From assembly GCA_036852015.1 (NCBI GenBank), contig JAANDG010000067.1:310001-374000 (forward strand): DNA of 64,000 nucleotides. The letters are read 5' to 3'. The DNA comes from Pelodera strongyloides. Lineage: Eukaryota > Nematoda > Chromadorea > Rhabditida > Rhabditidae. The position numbers were made by a program, and so were the translations under genes. Positions 32,490-43,900 of the stretch are shown here, in pieces. Within the stretch, counting starts at the first letter, position 1, and each line of letters opens with the position of its first letter. The notes beneath the pieces were generated by a model. It had not been told where the DNA came from. It was given only the letters and a program-made list of their open reading frames with translations, and did not search any database.

Positions 32490-33293
32490 CTGTAACGAAG
32501 AAAACAATCAATAAATAGGTAATTATAGTGATCAATTGACAATTATCAAATTGTTAATTATCCAATCATCAATAAATAATTGTTTAAATTTTAATGTGTT
32601 CGAAAAATTGCGAGCTATCTTACGATGCCAACTACGCCCTACCCTACAGTGCCTTGTACCCAACTATGGTTATTGTTATTAATTAGGTAATTATAGCTCT
32701 AATAATAGTTAGTTGAAAATAAATATAGTCTGTTATACGGTAAGGTAACAGGGACAATAATTAATAATGGCTACTGGAAATAATTCAAATCTGGTCTTTT
32801 GTCATTCTATCTGTGATATGATAAAGTCAACAATCAAGTATGTTCAATTCTAATGTAAAATGCAGATAATATTAATTATGTTTGTTATCCTACATCGAAA
32901 TAGGCTTAATTTTTAGACACACTGTAACATGCAAAAGAGGAAAAAAATTTACTAGCTAAGCAAAACAAGATCATTATTAGATGCTTACTAGAAACATTAC
33001 ACTTTCCACAATTAGGCAAAAAAAAATACAAAGTTATGTGCAGTAAGTGCAGTGCACCGAACAGTCTGCAGATAAATTATGTACATATTATTAAACGTAG
33101 CGTGTCTCGTCAGTGTTATTAAACGTAGCGCACGTGCATGCATTCAGTAAAAAATATTATATCAAGTTTGAGCAAGAAGATAATAGTCAAAATTAACATG
33201 CAGATTAGGCAATGCGAGCAGAGAACAAAAAAAATTAACAAATACGCACATGCGCACACAGGTGCACCCACAGATGCACACACGCATACACTG

Positions 33294-33438
33294 GTGAAAC
33301 TCCGCGCCATCGCCGCGCACAAAATAAGGGGCCGCCACGGGTGCGCCACATGGTTTTAGCGCCCCCGCCGCGCACCGGTGCGCCGCGACCCTGTGGCGCA
33401 CCTTGTTTTTGTGCGCGACGATGGCGCGGAGTTTCACG
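33294..33438. repeat. GC-rich hairpin element
   Basis: GTGAAACTCCGCGCCATCGC at 33294 is mirrored by GCGCGGAGTTTCAC ending at 33438. The inside is strongly GC-rich (GTGCGCC words) and flanked by CA tracts. Confidence 0.8.
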
Positions 33439-33475
33439 TTGCACGCCACACTCATGTTTGAAGCACAGGAACCCA

Positions 33476-33560
33476 CATGCACACATACAAGACACGCCAC
33501 ACACACATACATATTCACACACACACATGCACACATGCACGATACGACACACATAAACAT
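33476..33560. repeat. CA-rich tract
   Basis: Interrupted CACACA with ATACA and TGCACA words. Confidence 0.85.
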
Positions 33561-33587
33561 TCACAACATCATTCCATATCCATTTAC

Positions 33588-33651
33588 CTCCAGCCCAGAC
33601 CCACGAACATATCTCAATTCCAAGTTGTACAGGATAGGGATGTTTCGAGTC
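33588..33651 (-). CDS. Candidate short exon, gene unknown
   Basis: A 64-bp block lies between an acceptor (CGTTCAG) and a donor (GGAG|GTAAAT). Two frames are open: one reads TRNIPILYNLELRYVRGSGLE, the other DSKHPYPVQLGIEICSWVWAG. Only splice-site quality and openness support it. Confidence 0.18.
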
Positions 33652-35041
33652 CTGAACGTGCATGATTCACTGATTCACATATAAATATTTAAGTACTTTT
33701 AAGAAAAGATGGCTGCGTCGAGAGAGAGAGGGAGAGAGAATAGAGAGGGAGATAGAGGAGAGAGAACCGAGGAAAAGCAAAAAATGGACATAACGTCCAC
33801 CACGAAATGTACGTAAACCCCACAGAAAACCTACAAGTGAAAGTAGCCGATAAATAAGAATTAACGCAGTCCGAAACCTAAACGGAATAAAGAAAAGAAA
33901 CACAGACCATAGTGATAGAACTTCCAAGCAATTTCAAAGCGAACAAAAATTTACATCAAAATTAACCGTGCGACTAAATTTAACAAAAATTTGACTTGAA
34001 TTTTATGAACTGAATAACACAGCCGCCTCATAGCACTCATTACAATACAACGCTAAGGGGGCGAGACCCTTATTTGCATAGCGAATTAGACAGCAAATCC
34101 AGAGGGAAAGACAGGGAAACGTAGCATTGAACTACATCAGAGGGCAATAATTAACTGAACTTACTGAACTAATTGAAACTGAAACAGACATCAACAAATT
34201 GGTACAAGTTATCCTACCGTAGACACCTTACAACAATATAACTGGCCCAGCTATAAGCCGCTACATATTCTAAATCGGCTGAAAACTAGAACATTTTTTC
34301 CAGCACCACAGTGGTTTTGATCAAGAATAAGATTGGGTCGAAATGTTTTGCCGAGATAGGAGCCAATAATACCTTACTATTATATGAATACATTATTGCC
34401 TTACTACTTGCATTTTTCATCTTGTCTTAATAAAAAATGTATCTGTAAAGGGAAGGAGCAATGCATGTATATTCCGGGCACAATAATAATTCAATTCTAC
34501 CAAACAACGAAGCAAGGGCAAAGCCGCACAAGCACTCCTCCAGGGAGGGAATAATAATACAATGTTATTATATCAACAAAATCAATAGAGCCCACAGCCA
34601 AACACAGATTAACGTGGCCATCGCGCCGTGCGGAGAAAAAGACATAAAATGAAATGGAAATGAATGTACACGAGAAAATCCATAGGATACAATGCTTCAG
34701 ATTTTATTCACTGGTGCCAACGCATAGAGAGAAAGAGAACGAGATAACGAGAGAGAGAGAGAGAGAGAAAGTGACTAAGTCAGATAAAGAGCAAAATAGT
34801 TGAGACAGTTAAGAATGAAGTCAAGAGTAATGTCTGAGAATCTGTAATAGTGACCAAACTCCTATGGAGAATACATTATTCATATAAATCACAATTCATA
34901 ACATATATAAATCATTCAACACGCAAAAATGTCTATTGCCTCATCCATCCCAAAACACTACTAGTCATCCAAACCAAAAAAACGTATTGCAAAGATAAAA
35001 GAAATGACTGATTAAAATGTCTCAATAAAAAAGCTAGTAAC

Positions 35042-35190
35042 CTCCATGGGGTTTCCCGGGTTTCCAAGTATGGTGAAAATTTATAGTGTTTTGGAACTAC
35101 ACGAGAATATTTTTTTTCGTATATATGCAACGCAGGTTTCGTTCAGAAATACGGTCACACCGAATTTTTGGGATACTAGAAGCCCCATAA
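35042..35190. repeat. Family D element, copy 2
   Basis: CATGGGGTTTCCCGGGTTTC to AGAAGCCCCATAAAGG, aligned with 26862-27010. Confidence 0.7.
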
Positions 35191-35464
35191 AGGATATCTC
35201 AGTTGCTACATCATAAATTGAATTTGAAGACTTTCACTCAATTAATATTAATGATCAATAATAAAAAGGAACAATATGGCTTACGACTACTCAGCTCTAA
35301 AAGCTAACAATAAGGTCGGATTTCCATTTTGTGTCAAAACCTTTTGAAAATAGTACTAAAGGGAGTAGGGGGAAAAGAAAAATATGATGGTGAGAGAGAG
35401 AGCCGTCTCCAGCGATGTGAGAACGAAAGATATAAAGGGAGAGGAAGAAGAAAAGAAAGCCACA

Positions 35465-35518
35465 GAGAGAGAGAGAGGGAGAGACAGAGAGACAGAGAGA
35501 CAGAGAGAGAGAGAGAGT
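35465..35518. repeat. GA simple-sequence tract
   Basis: GAGAGA with GACAGA interruptions directly before a TTAA element. Confidence 0.9.
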
Positions 35519-35521
35519 GTC

Positions 35522-35919
35522 TTAAAGGGACAGGCCCATCAAAATAAACCTACATTTACGATACGTTCATAATGACTATCAAGCATTTTTATTACAATAT
35601 ATACAAACTAAATTTCACCATTATACGCCCTAGACAACTTTTTTTCCAATGCGCCCTGCTCAAATGTATACCATAAAACTGCAGATTTCAAAGCTATATA
35701 TGCAAATTTTAATCGCATTATAATTTCACGATAAATTTGCATTGACGACGAGGATATTTGCGGCTCTACGGTATACATTTGAGCAGAGCGCATCGGAAAA
35801 AATTTTTAAATGGCAAATAAATGTGAAATTTAGTTTGTATATATTGTAATAAAAATGCTTGATAGTCACTATGGACGTATCGTAAATATAGGTTTACTTT
35901 GATAGGCCTGTCCCTTTAA
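35522..35919. repeat. Long TTAA hairpin element (AAAGGGACAGGCC ends)
   Basis: TTAAAGGGACAGGCCCATCA left and GATAGGCCTGTCCCTTTAA right, with mirrored arms of about 170 bp. Its right TTAA (35916-35919) is also the left TTAA of the next element. Confidence 0.9.
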
Positions 35920-36086
35920 AGCGAAATGCTAGCCTCTTTGAAAAATTTGCATATGAAAAGCAAATCCTATGTATCCTATGCTAATTTTGTACGATTGCCG
36001 TGGACGATCGTACAAAATTAGCATAGGATACCTAGGATTTGCTTATCATATGCAAATTTTCCAAAGGGGCTAGCATTTCGCTTTAA
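35916..36086. repeat. TTAA element, family B
   Basis: TTAAAGCGAAATGCTAGCCT left and GGCTAGCATTTCGCTTTAA right. Very similar to the copy at 46011-46181. Confidence 0.9.
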
Positions 36087-37122
36087 CCCCAGTTACGCAG
36101 TGCTAAAGTAGCAAAGCTCCACCGTAGCCCTAGTTACCAGTCAGGAAACAATAAATCAGAACACCTAAATATCAGAAGAACACCGAATCCCAAGACTTCC
36201 TTGTATCTCCCCCTAACAACTCTCAATCTCTACCTTCCCTACAAGTAGTAATAGAACGTGGTTAAGCTGGGACACGGAGGTCTCTACACTCTCCTCAATT
36301 CCACACTCTCTCAGGGAGAATCTTCTCGAAGTCTCTGAGTAATCCACAGTCACCCAGTCGATGTCTGACTCTTGAATAACCAAAATTGTTTGCGCACTCC
36401 TCCGAAACCATACTCACTAACGATTTCTTTCTCTATAAACTCACGAAGTGAACACTATCTCGCTGAAATCTAACAGCGAACACAAGCTTCTCCCAATGAC
36501 GCATTCTTAGTGCGCAATTCGAACCACATTTTGAGTCCATAAGGAATGGAAAATAGAGGAGACGTAGAGAAAATGAGAAAACATGATGATGCAACATGCG
36601 TAGCATGATTCAGAAATGTATGTTTATGTTTTAATCACTATCTGGGGGAATAATATTCTCAACAGACCTACATTACTTCTGGTTACATACCGTAACTGCT
36701 ACCGCATATAAGTCCCCTTTGTAAGTCCGTCAGTTACTACGATATTACCATACATACGATACGTACGGTTCCCTCAGAGCCCACTAATTTTGTATAGATA
36801 ATTATACGACTATGAAAGGAATGCTTTCATTAAATTACCCAACAAGATGCCCATATATTAGAACTGCACGATTACACGACAACAGCCAACATCAAACCTA
36901 TGCTGACCAATAAATAACTAGTGAAACATTCGGTTATTGCCAAATGAAAAAAAAGTATCATATAAAGGAGTTTTATTTCGAAAAAATGCTGCTCAGGAAC
37001 TCTATCAATAACTCGCCAAGTATATAGCGCACCAGATACACTACGTAGTCCGACTAAAGTCTACGTGAATAAGAAGTCCACCAAATAAGAAGATGCAGTA
37101 TGTGGAACTTTGAACCAGCCCT

Positions 37123-37335
37123 AGCTCTCTCTCTCTCTCTCCCTCTACATCTCTCTATGTATATTCAGCTCTAGAGCATAGATGTTGTTTGACAAGGATG
37201 GAACTCAGGAGAAATGAGAAAGAAAGAAAATGAATGAGAGCAAGAGGTATTGAACAAGAGGTATTGAAAACTACAGAGAAACAGAGAGAGAGAGAGAGAG
37301 AGAGAGGGAGGTAGAGAGAGAGAGAACGAGAACGA
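37123..37335. repeat. CT and GA simple-sequence tracts
   Basis: CTCTCT at 37123-37143 and GAGAGA at 37277-37335 (opposite strands), with a 16-bp direct duplication of AAGAGGTATTGAA between them. Confidence 0.85.
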
Positions 37336-38084
37336 GAGAAGAGGGACTCGGGCTTCAAGACATCAACAACAACAAACGCAGGAACACGGCCTGTACTCTA
37401 AAAATATTACTAACAACAAAAATTGGAAGTAACGGGCTTTGAGTTCTCGGCTAGAGACTTAGTTTCTGATATGTCGATACATTACAGTATTAGTAAAATA
37501 CTTTACTGTTTTGGTAAAAGACGTTGTCTAAAAAAAGGCTAAGGTGGAGTGGTGTGACATCTATCGTATAGCATCACCTACATTCAAAGAATGAGCAAAG
37601 CTCTGCTCTTCAATGATGCAATACAACGCTTCAGGGCCTCAGGCATATTGGGGGCGGGCGGTTCACTCACAGCATCAAGACATTGCGAAACTCCACAAAA
37701 TTTATGCAAGGAGACACTTAATTTTCTGGCTGCTCCTTATTGTTATTTACAGACGCTAGTCTAGAGGTTTTGCACTGCCTATTTGATACATGAAAGGAAC
37801 AGTTCATTACTCAATTAACGTACATTCGATAACAGCACTATGTTGAGAAAACTTTGTACAGTCGCCGCGCTGGAAAGTTCGGAAAACACTGTTCAAGTTA
37901 CGCGGGACACACCACTAAAAGAGTAGAATTCCAGCTGGCGCATGAGTGGCGCGACAGGCACGCTAACTGGAATTCCACACATTTCGCGCACCTTTAAACC
38001 ACCCACGCAGACCCTCTCCTCTCTGCACCGAACTGGCGCGGTGACCGCGCAACCCACATTATAAAGTTCAAAACAATCACTAAC

Positions 38085-38216
38085 CCGTCGATCCTGAACT
38101 GTGGCGAAACGTTTCTCATCGTGTTGATCGGCATCACTTCTTTTATAATAATTGAGCTTCTTTTCGTTTTTGTATTTCTTCTTCCTTTCCTTATCACTTA
38201 CAAAGAACACATCGAA
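38085..38216 (-). CDS. Candidate internal exon, gene unknown
   Basis: A 132-bp open block with an acceptor (CTTTCAG) and a donor (CGG|GTTAGT) encodes 44 residues beginning FDVFFVSDKERKKKYKNEKK. It is highly charged and begins and ends in phase 0. That would allow splicing after the last recognised MAP7-like exon, which also ends in phase 0, but the sequence is not typical of a MAP7 C-terminus. It may belong to a separate minus-strand gene. No family recognised. Confidence 0.4.
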
Positions 38217-39351
38217 CTGAAAGAACTAAAGTTACCAAACAGAGATACCACTACAGCAATTTCTGACACTAAGACAATTTAGAAATCGTCAAAGTTACAA
38301 TAATAAGTTGCTGCAATGCAGACAATACACGAATACACACTATTCTATTCTAAACTAAACACAATCCACAATTTAAAACCCAGCCCAAAGTACCTAGCGG
38401 TATACTGTAATTTGCAACTGTTCTACAAACTAACTACTATGTATTACACTACAATACATTAATTGCATTACATTAATTACAATACCGCAATTGAAACATC
38501 ACACAAACCAAATTACCGTACACGAAAACAAACCTGCACCTACTTATAAAAGAACCCCTACACTCTACCGTAATAATAATAAAAAATATAACCTTGTAAG
38601 GTTCAATTTCCTAATATGAAATAAACAAACTCTAGGGGTCTCACCAGTTTTAGATACATAAAAATAGTTGATCCCCGCCTATGTTTCTATACTATACGTT
38701 GTCATGTTCATTCAACAAACGATGTCAACAGTGAGGTTCCCCACGCATGAACTACACTACACATACGAGAACATAAAAGCACCTCACACGCGTCGGAGGC
38801 CCTATGTTTACTAAACTTCACTTACTTCACATAAAACGTCGGTATTTCAACCTTCAGTTTCAATATAACACAAATAAAAATATATTTATTCACAGATCTT
38901 AACATACAGTTAAGAATAAAAAAGTTTATATCAACCAAAAAGAAGCATCAGTAGAAAAATATCCTTCGAAACGCAAAGGGGTAACGATAAATAGTTATCA
39001 GTATAAAATTCTAACAAAGTAATAAAGTAGAGTTGGTCCATGCACGTTAATAGGCTAAGGGTAAAGGTTTAGGTTCTTTAAATCCATTAATGTACATCCC
39101 TATTAGTTCATAAAAACCACTAGTAATTCACTAAGTCAAGCACACTTTTACTACATCACTAACTACATTTCATACGGTAAAACATTGATAAAAAGATAAA
39201 ACTTCACTATAAAACAATGAAAGGAAATAAGAAAATACACATAAAAAGGTAATAACGAAAGATAATTCTGACTGAATTGAGCCTATAGAATCGTCACAAA
39301 TAATTAAGAGCTTTCGTCTACACTGAGATTAAACATAACAAACAAAAACAA

Positions 39352-39470
39352 TTAAAGCGGTATGACACGTGGTATGTGAAGCATACTTGTTCCATTCCGT
39401 GCCACATTTGCACATATGTGACCGCACTTGTCTGTATCGACTTCACAAACCGCATGTAATGCCACTTTAA
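39352..39470. repeat. TTAA element, family C
   Basis: TTAAAGCGGTATGACACGTG left and CGCATGTAATGCCACTTTAA right. Confidence 0.82.
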
Positions 39471-39724
39471 ATGAACACTCCCAAAGTTACAGGGAGAGAG
39501 CAGAGACGCATGGGTAATTTCAAACGATGCACTTTAAAATTCGGGAACATAAGTCTCATGGAAAAGTTATAAATGTTGGTCTAGGGTAATAGTTATTAGT
39601 GTAAAAGTATTAAAATGTACGAAAAACTGAATATCTTATTCATATTATATTGCTAAAAAAAGAGCACACAAATTCATAAATAATCATTACAAGGCAGCTA
39701 CGCGCACACGTAAAACACCGCATG

Positions 39725-39868
39725 CTTTGAAAAGATATTGCACGTGGTTGATGCGTATGTGTATACTCGAAAAATGCATTCCCAAACTGCAAAAATGTCA
39801 CATCATGGCACACAGTCCATGAGCGCGATGTTGGCCAGTATATACGCCCCACAAACCACGTGCAATAT
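39725..39868. repeat. Foldback element related to family C
   Basis: AAGATATTGCACGTGGTTG left and CAAACCACGTGCAATATTTA right; TTAA not kept. Confidence 0.65.
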
Positions 39869-40199
39869 TTAAATAAGCCTAGAAATCACCAAGCAATATA
39901 GTAAATAACTGAAAAAATAAGGATCAAACTGAATGTACAGAGCAATACTCAAAAGGTTAGACAATTTAAGTTTAAAAGTAAAAAAGTAAAACAAATATAC
40001 CAGTTGCGTTCAGTAAAACCTGAACAATATAAACTAAAACTTTTGCAATTTTGTATCATGGGTAGTGAGTTGTCTATTAAAATAGGCACATTACACAAAA
40101 CCACAAGTAAAGGGAATATATTCCCTAAGCTAAAAAAAGGTACTTAATGAAAGGCCTCTAGATCACCTACCACTTTAAATGGGGAACGTATGGTGCAGA

Positions 40200-40315
40200 G
40201 GCCTATTCACCAAAACACAGGGAGCCCTCCCTAGGCTCACCCTTCTGTTCTCGCACTCTATAGCTCCCTAGGGAGGCCAGAGGGAGCTACCTGCGTGATG
40301 GTGAATACGGTCCGG
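40200..40315. repeat. Foldback element, family M
   Basis: GCCTATTCACCAAAACACAG left, GATGGTGAATACGGTCC right, inner GGAGCCCTCCCTAGGCT and AGCTCCCTAGGGAGGC, as at 21984-22125. Confidence 0.8.
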
Positions 40316-40333
40316 TCCGACCTACTGTATAAT

Positions 40334-40421
40334 CAGAGGGTCCTGTGGTGGGTCGGGTACTGTACCGGGAAGTTGTGTCGTCTGACCCTCTGACAAGTGA
40401 GGGTTCGATCCATGACGCTCG
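40334..40421 (+). repeat. tRNA-like (SINE-type) sequence
   Basis: B box GAGGGTTCGATCCATGAC is clear; the A-box region (GGTGGGTCGGGTAC) is weaker. Confidence 0.4.
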
Positions 40422-40924
40422 AGTACCTACAAACGCTTTCGTGAATAATATATACACATCAACCAGGTCAATACATCAATCAACCAATCAACCAGGTCAA
40501 TACATCAACCAGGTCTAGACTTACGCCCCTACGCGTAAGCTTACGCTTCGGGATTACGCATAGGCTCAGTTTTCAATAGACAACAAAGTACGGTACAGAA
40601 GCGAGACAATAAATTTAAACGAATGGCGGTTGACAACGGATGACAACAAAGTCAAAACCAACCAACCAGGAAGGTAATTATCATAAACAAAATCTCCGCT
40701 TCCATTTCTTTATGCTAAAGTTTGAAAATATTTCCTGTATCACTAGTCAAAGACAATGGTCAATATGAGAAACGTTTAAACGATCGTCAAAGATTGTTCA
40801 CTGTTGTCACATCACTAAAGATTTCTATATAAAAAAACTCCTCATGTAGTTGTATTCCCTAATTTGAGGATATAGCAATAGAGAGGCAAAAATGAATAAT
40901 CAAACTCAAAATAACCACGCCCAC

Positions 40925-43900
40925 CTTCGAGATCTTGGGGTTATTCCTGAGCGCGGCCACCCTCTGGAGTGCCGACATGGCTGCTTCGGGGGCCGGAGCT
41001 CCCGTCGGAGCCGTATGTCCGTCCGCCTCCTTTTCTGGGGGACTACTATCTCCACCGCCCGTCGTGCGCATTCGGTTCATAATGGCTGCGAGGCGAGCCT
41101 TACGAGCTTCTCGCTCTTTTTCTTCCTGAAAGGTAAAATGTAAAGGTAAAGATAAGGTTAAAATGAGACCCATCACGAACGCACAACTGATAAGCGTACG
41201 TCCGGTAAACTAATAATTATCTTAATTCGAGAAAAAAAAACAAAGTAAAAACAGTACTTCTTACTTCTACAGTAAAAAGAGTTACTGTTTGTAATAGAAA
41301 ATGGGTTTGTGGCTTGTGTTTCGTTCTCAGTAAAGAGCCATGACACACACAACTTGCTACATACCGAAAGGCTGGTCTCAGGAAAATAACTACTCCTCTA
41401 AGCTAAGGAACTTAAGAAGGTAACTACCATATACACCCCGAAACCTTAGATCGTACATAATAAATATCCTACCTGCTCATACTTGGCTAATATCTCGCTC
41501 TTCCTTTCCTCTGGAGGACTCCTTGGCGGGGAGGGGGAAATGATCTAAAAAAATGTGAGTAGTTAATATTAAACACATGAAAACCAATAAGACTGATAAG
41601 TAGCATAGGACACTTGAGTGTACTGTAATCACGTACGGTAAAACATGTGTGTGCGAAAAACAAAAAGACTGATAAGCAACACAGAACAGCGTACAGTTCT
41701 AGTGTACACCCTCTCTACACGTAACGCTGAACAAGACAACGTGAAACGGAGAAACAAGTCTGTCGAGATCCTCTAATGGCAATCAATACCGCTCAAATTA
41801 ATCGCTTTTTTGGCGTCTTCGCAATCTTCGGGACAATAACACAACCAAAGAGCACATCGGAGCATATACACGATACTCTAAAGCCAGACTGTCTACTTAC
41901 TAAAACAAACCAAGAACGAAACCCAAGGTCAACAAGACAAGATTGCCCACCTCATGCTTCTCCTCCACTTCAGCTTCAACCTTCTTAACCGGTGCCGGAT
42001 CAGCCGGGGATGGAGTCGGCTCCTCATGTGGTATCGACGGGGGCACGTGCTCCTTGGGCACTTCCACCCCCTCAAGGAATCAGAATAAGAAATAAACACA
42101 AGAGAAAATCAAGCATCTTAATCTGAAAACTTCGAGCAATTTTGCATCTGGAACTCGTCGTTATAATCTGTTCAGAACCTCTGTGGAACAGGATGTAAGC
42201 TTTGAAAAAAAACTGACTTGAACCAACTCTATATTGCTCTATAATATGACTCATATAACCTCTACTGCACACCTCTACTGCACAGCGTATTATCACCCTT
42301 GAATAAAGGAGCACGCCTTTTGATGCAAATCATAAAAAGATTTACTACCTCTTGCTCCTCTCTCCCTGTCGAAGGGGCCGGGTCCTCCGCAACCGGCTCG
42401 TGGTCGTGATCCGACTGAGCCGACTCCACGACCGGAGTCTCCGAAGGCTTCTCAGTCTCCTGGTGAGCCTCCTGTTCGCCCAGCCGCTCGACGGCCTCTA
42501 GTCCCATCACCGGATTATGGCTCTCCAGAGGGAGAGGCTCTACTACGGCTGGGCTTGTTGTTGCTTCACTTGAGATGATGTGTTCATCCTGTAAATGTGG
42601 AGTTACAGTATAACTATACTAAACATAAGTTACATTATAATCCTATTGAAGCTGAGTCATAACATTACCGCACATATTACGCAGTTATTTTTGTAAGTTC
42701 CGATCCGAAATCCGAAATTGATTCACGAAATTCTATATATTTATTTATGACACGTTTCTGACATTCTAACACTAATGCGACGATGGTATTGTTGTTAATT
42801 GTTAGGCCTACAAACTTATGTAATATGCTAACTTGGAGGGTGGTTTCGTCGGGAAGTTGACCGACGGGCTTATGCTCAGCTACTCACCTGCACATGCTCC
42901 TTATACTCGTGCTCCACTGGACTAACTGGCTCCGGCTCCACGACTTCACGAACAGGCTCATCCATAGATAACAGAGAGGATAGCTCCTCGTGAAGAGACA
43001 TCTAAACAGACAAATGATAAGCAACAAATACATTTCCACTCCATCCTAACCAAACAAAATCTCCTCTCTTCTCAATTTCACTTCATCTAGAATCACACAC
43101 ATTACCCGGAATCCAGTACCGAGCACTGGGTTCTGGGAAATGCTGCACGTTGATGTGTTGATGTGTAAGACCGGCACCGCCGCGTCGTAAGATTACGGTG
43201 ACGGCACAGCTAATATACAGTATGGAGATGGAAATAAATGGAAAGACATCAAAAGTACAGTACCTGCATAGAAGGTGCAGCCGAGACATCGGGCTCGCTC
43301 TGGGTCTCATGTGTCTCCTCAACATTTTCGTCATCTGATTTCAATACAGCCTCTGTGGTCTCTGCTTCCTCCACAGATATCACCACTTCATCGACCAGAG
43401 TCTTCACCTCCTCATGGCTCTCGTTCTGAAATGGGCATATATTGTATTTTCGCTTTCGCACTTAGAGCGTAACGTGAATCCACACAAACAAACAGACAAA
43501 CAAACACTTTTCAAAATAAAAATTGTTCTCTCTCTCACCTTGTTCTCTCCAAAGTCAATCAGCACTCCTTCACTCTCCTTCGGTGTCTCTGTCTTCTCTG
43601 CCGTCTCTTCGAGTTCACTTGCCAACGTCTGCTCCTTCTCAACTGTTGTAGACTTCACGTCAGGTTCCTCTTCTGTAGATAGAACCTCTACTCGCTCTAC
43701 TTCTTTCTCCTCCAATGTCTCCTCAGCAACAGTGACTTCCACAGCCGGCGTGGGAACAATTGGCTGAAAAAATTTAAAGTGAAAATGCACGTTATATGGA
43801 ATAGGGTGGCACCGAATTGCACTTGCTACAGCGTGCCACAACTTCACTCATAGAAACAATGCTAGGGAAGGTAAGCCTATCAAGAAGACAACTAGGCAGG

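Larger units (their letters stand above)
32490..38084. other. Repeat-rich interval without supported gene
   Basis: Contains a GC-rich hairpin, CA tract, GA tracts, a family D copy and two joined TTAA elements (listed separately) plus the weak candidate exon at 33588-33651. The rest is AT-rich with nothing recognised. Confidence 0.4.
38217..40924. other. Interval below the last MAP7-like exon
   Basis: AT-rich; the 3' part of the MAP7-like gene may lie here or below. It contains family C elements (39352-39470, 39725-39868), a family M element and a tRNA-like sequence. No further exon recognised. Confidence 0.4.

Noticed and set aside
33162..33663. Long overlapping minus-strand ORFs of 132 and 142 codons
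   Set aside because: They run through a GC-rich hairpin and CA tracts on both strands, which keeps frames open by chance.
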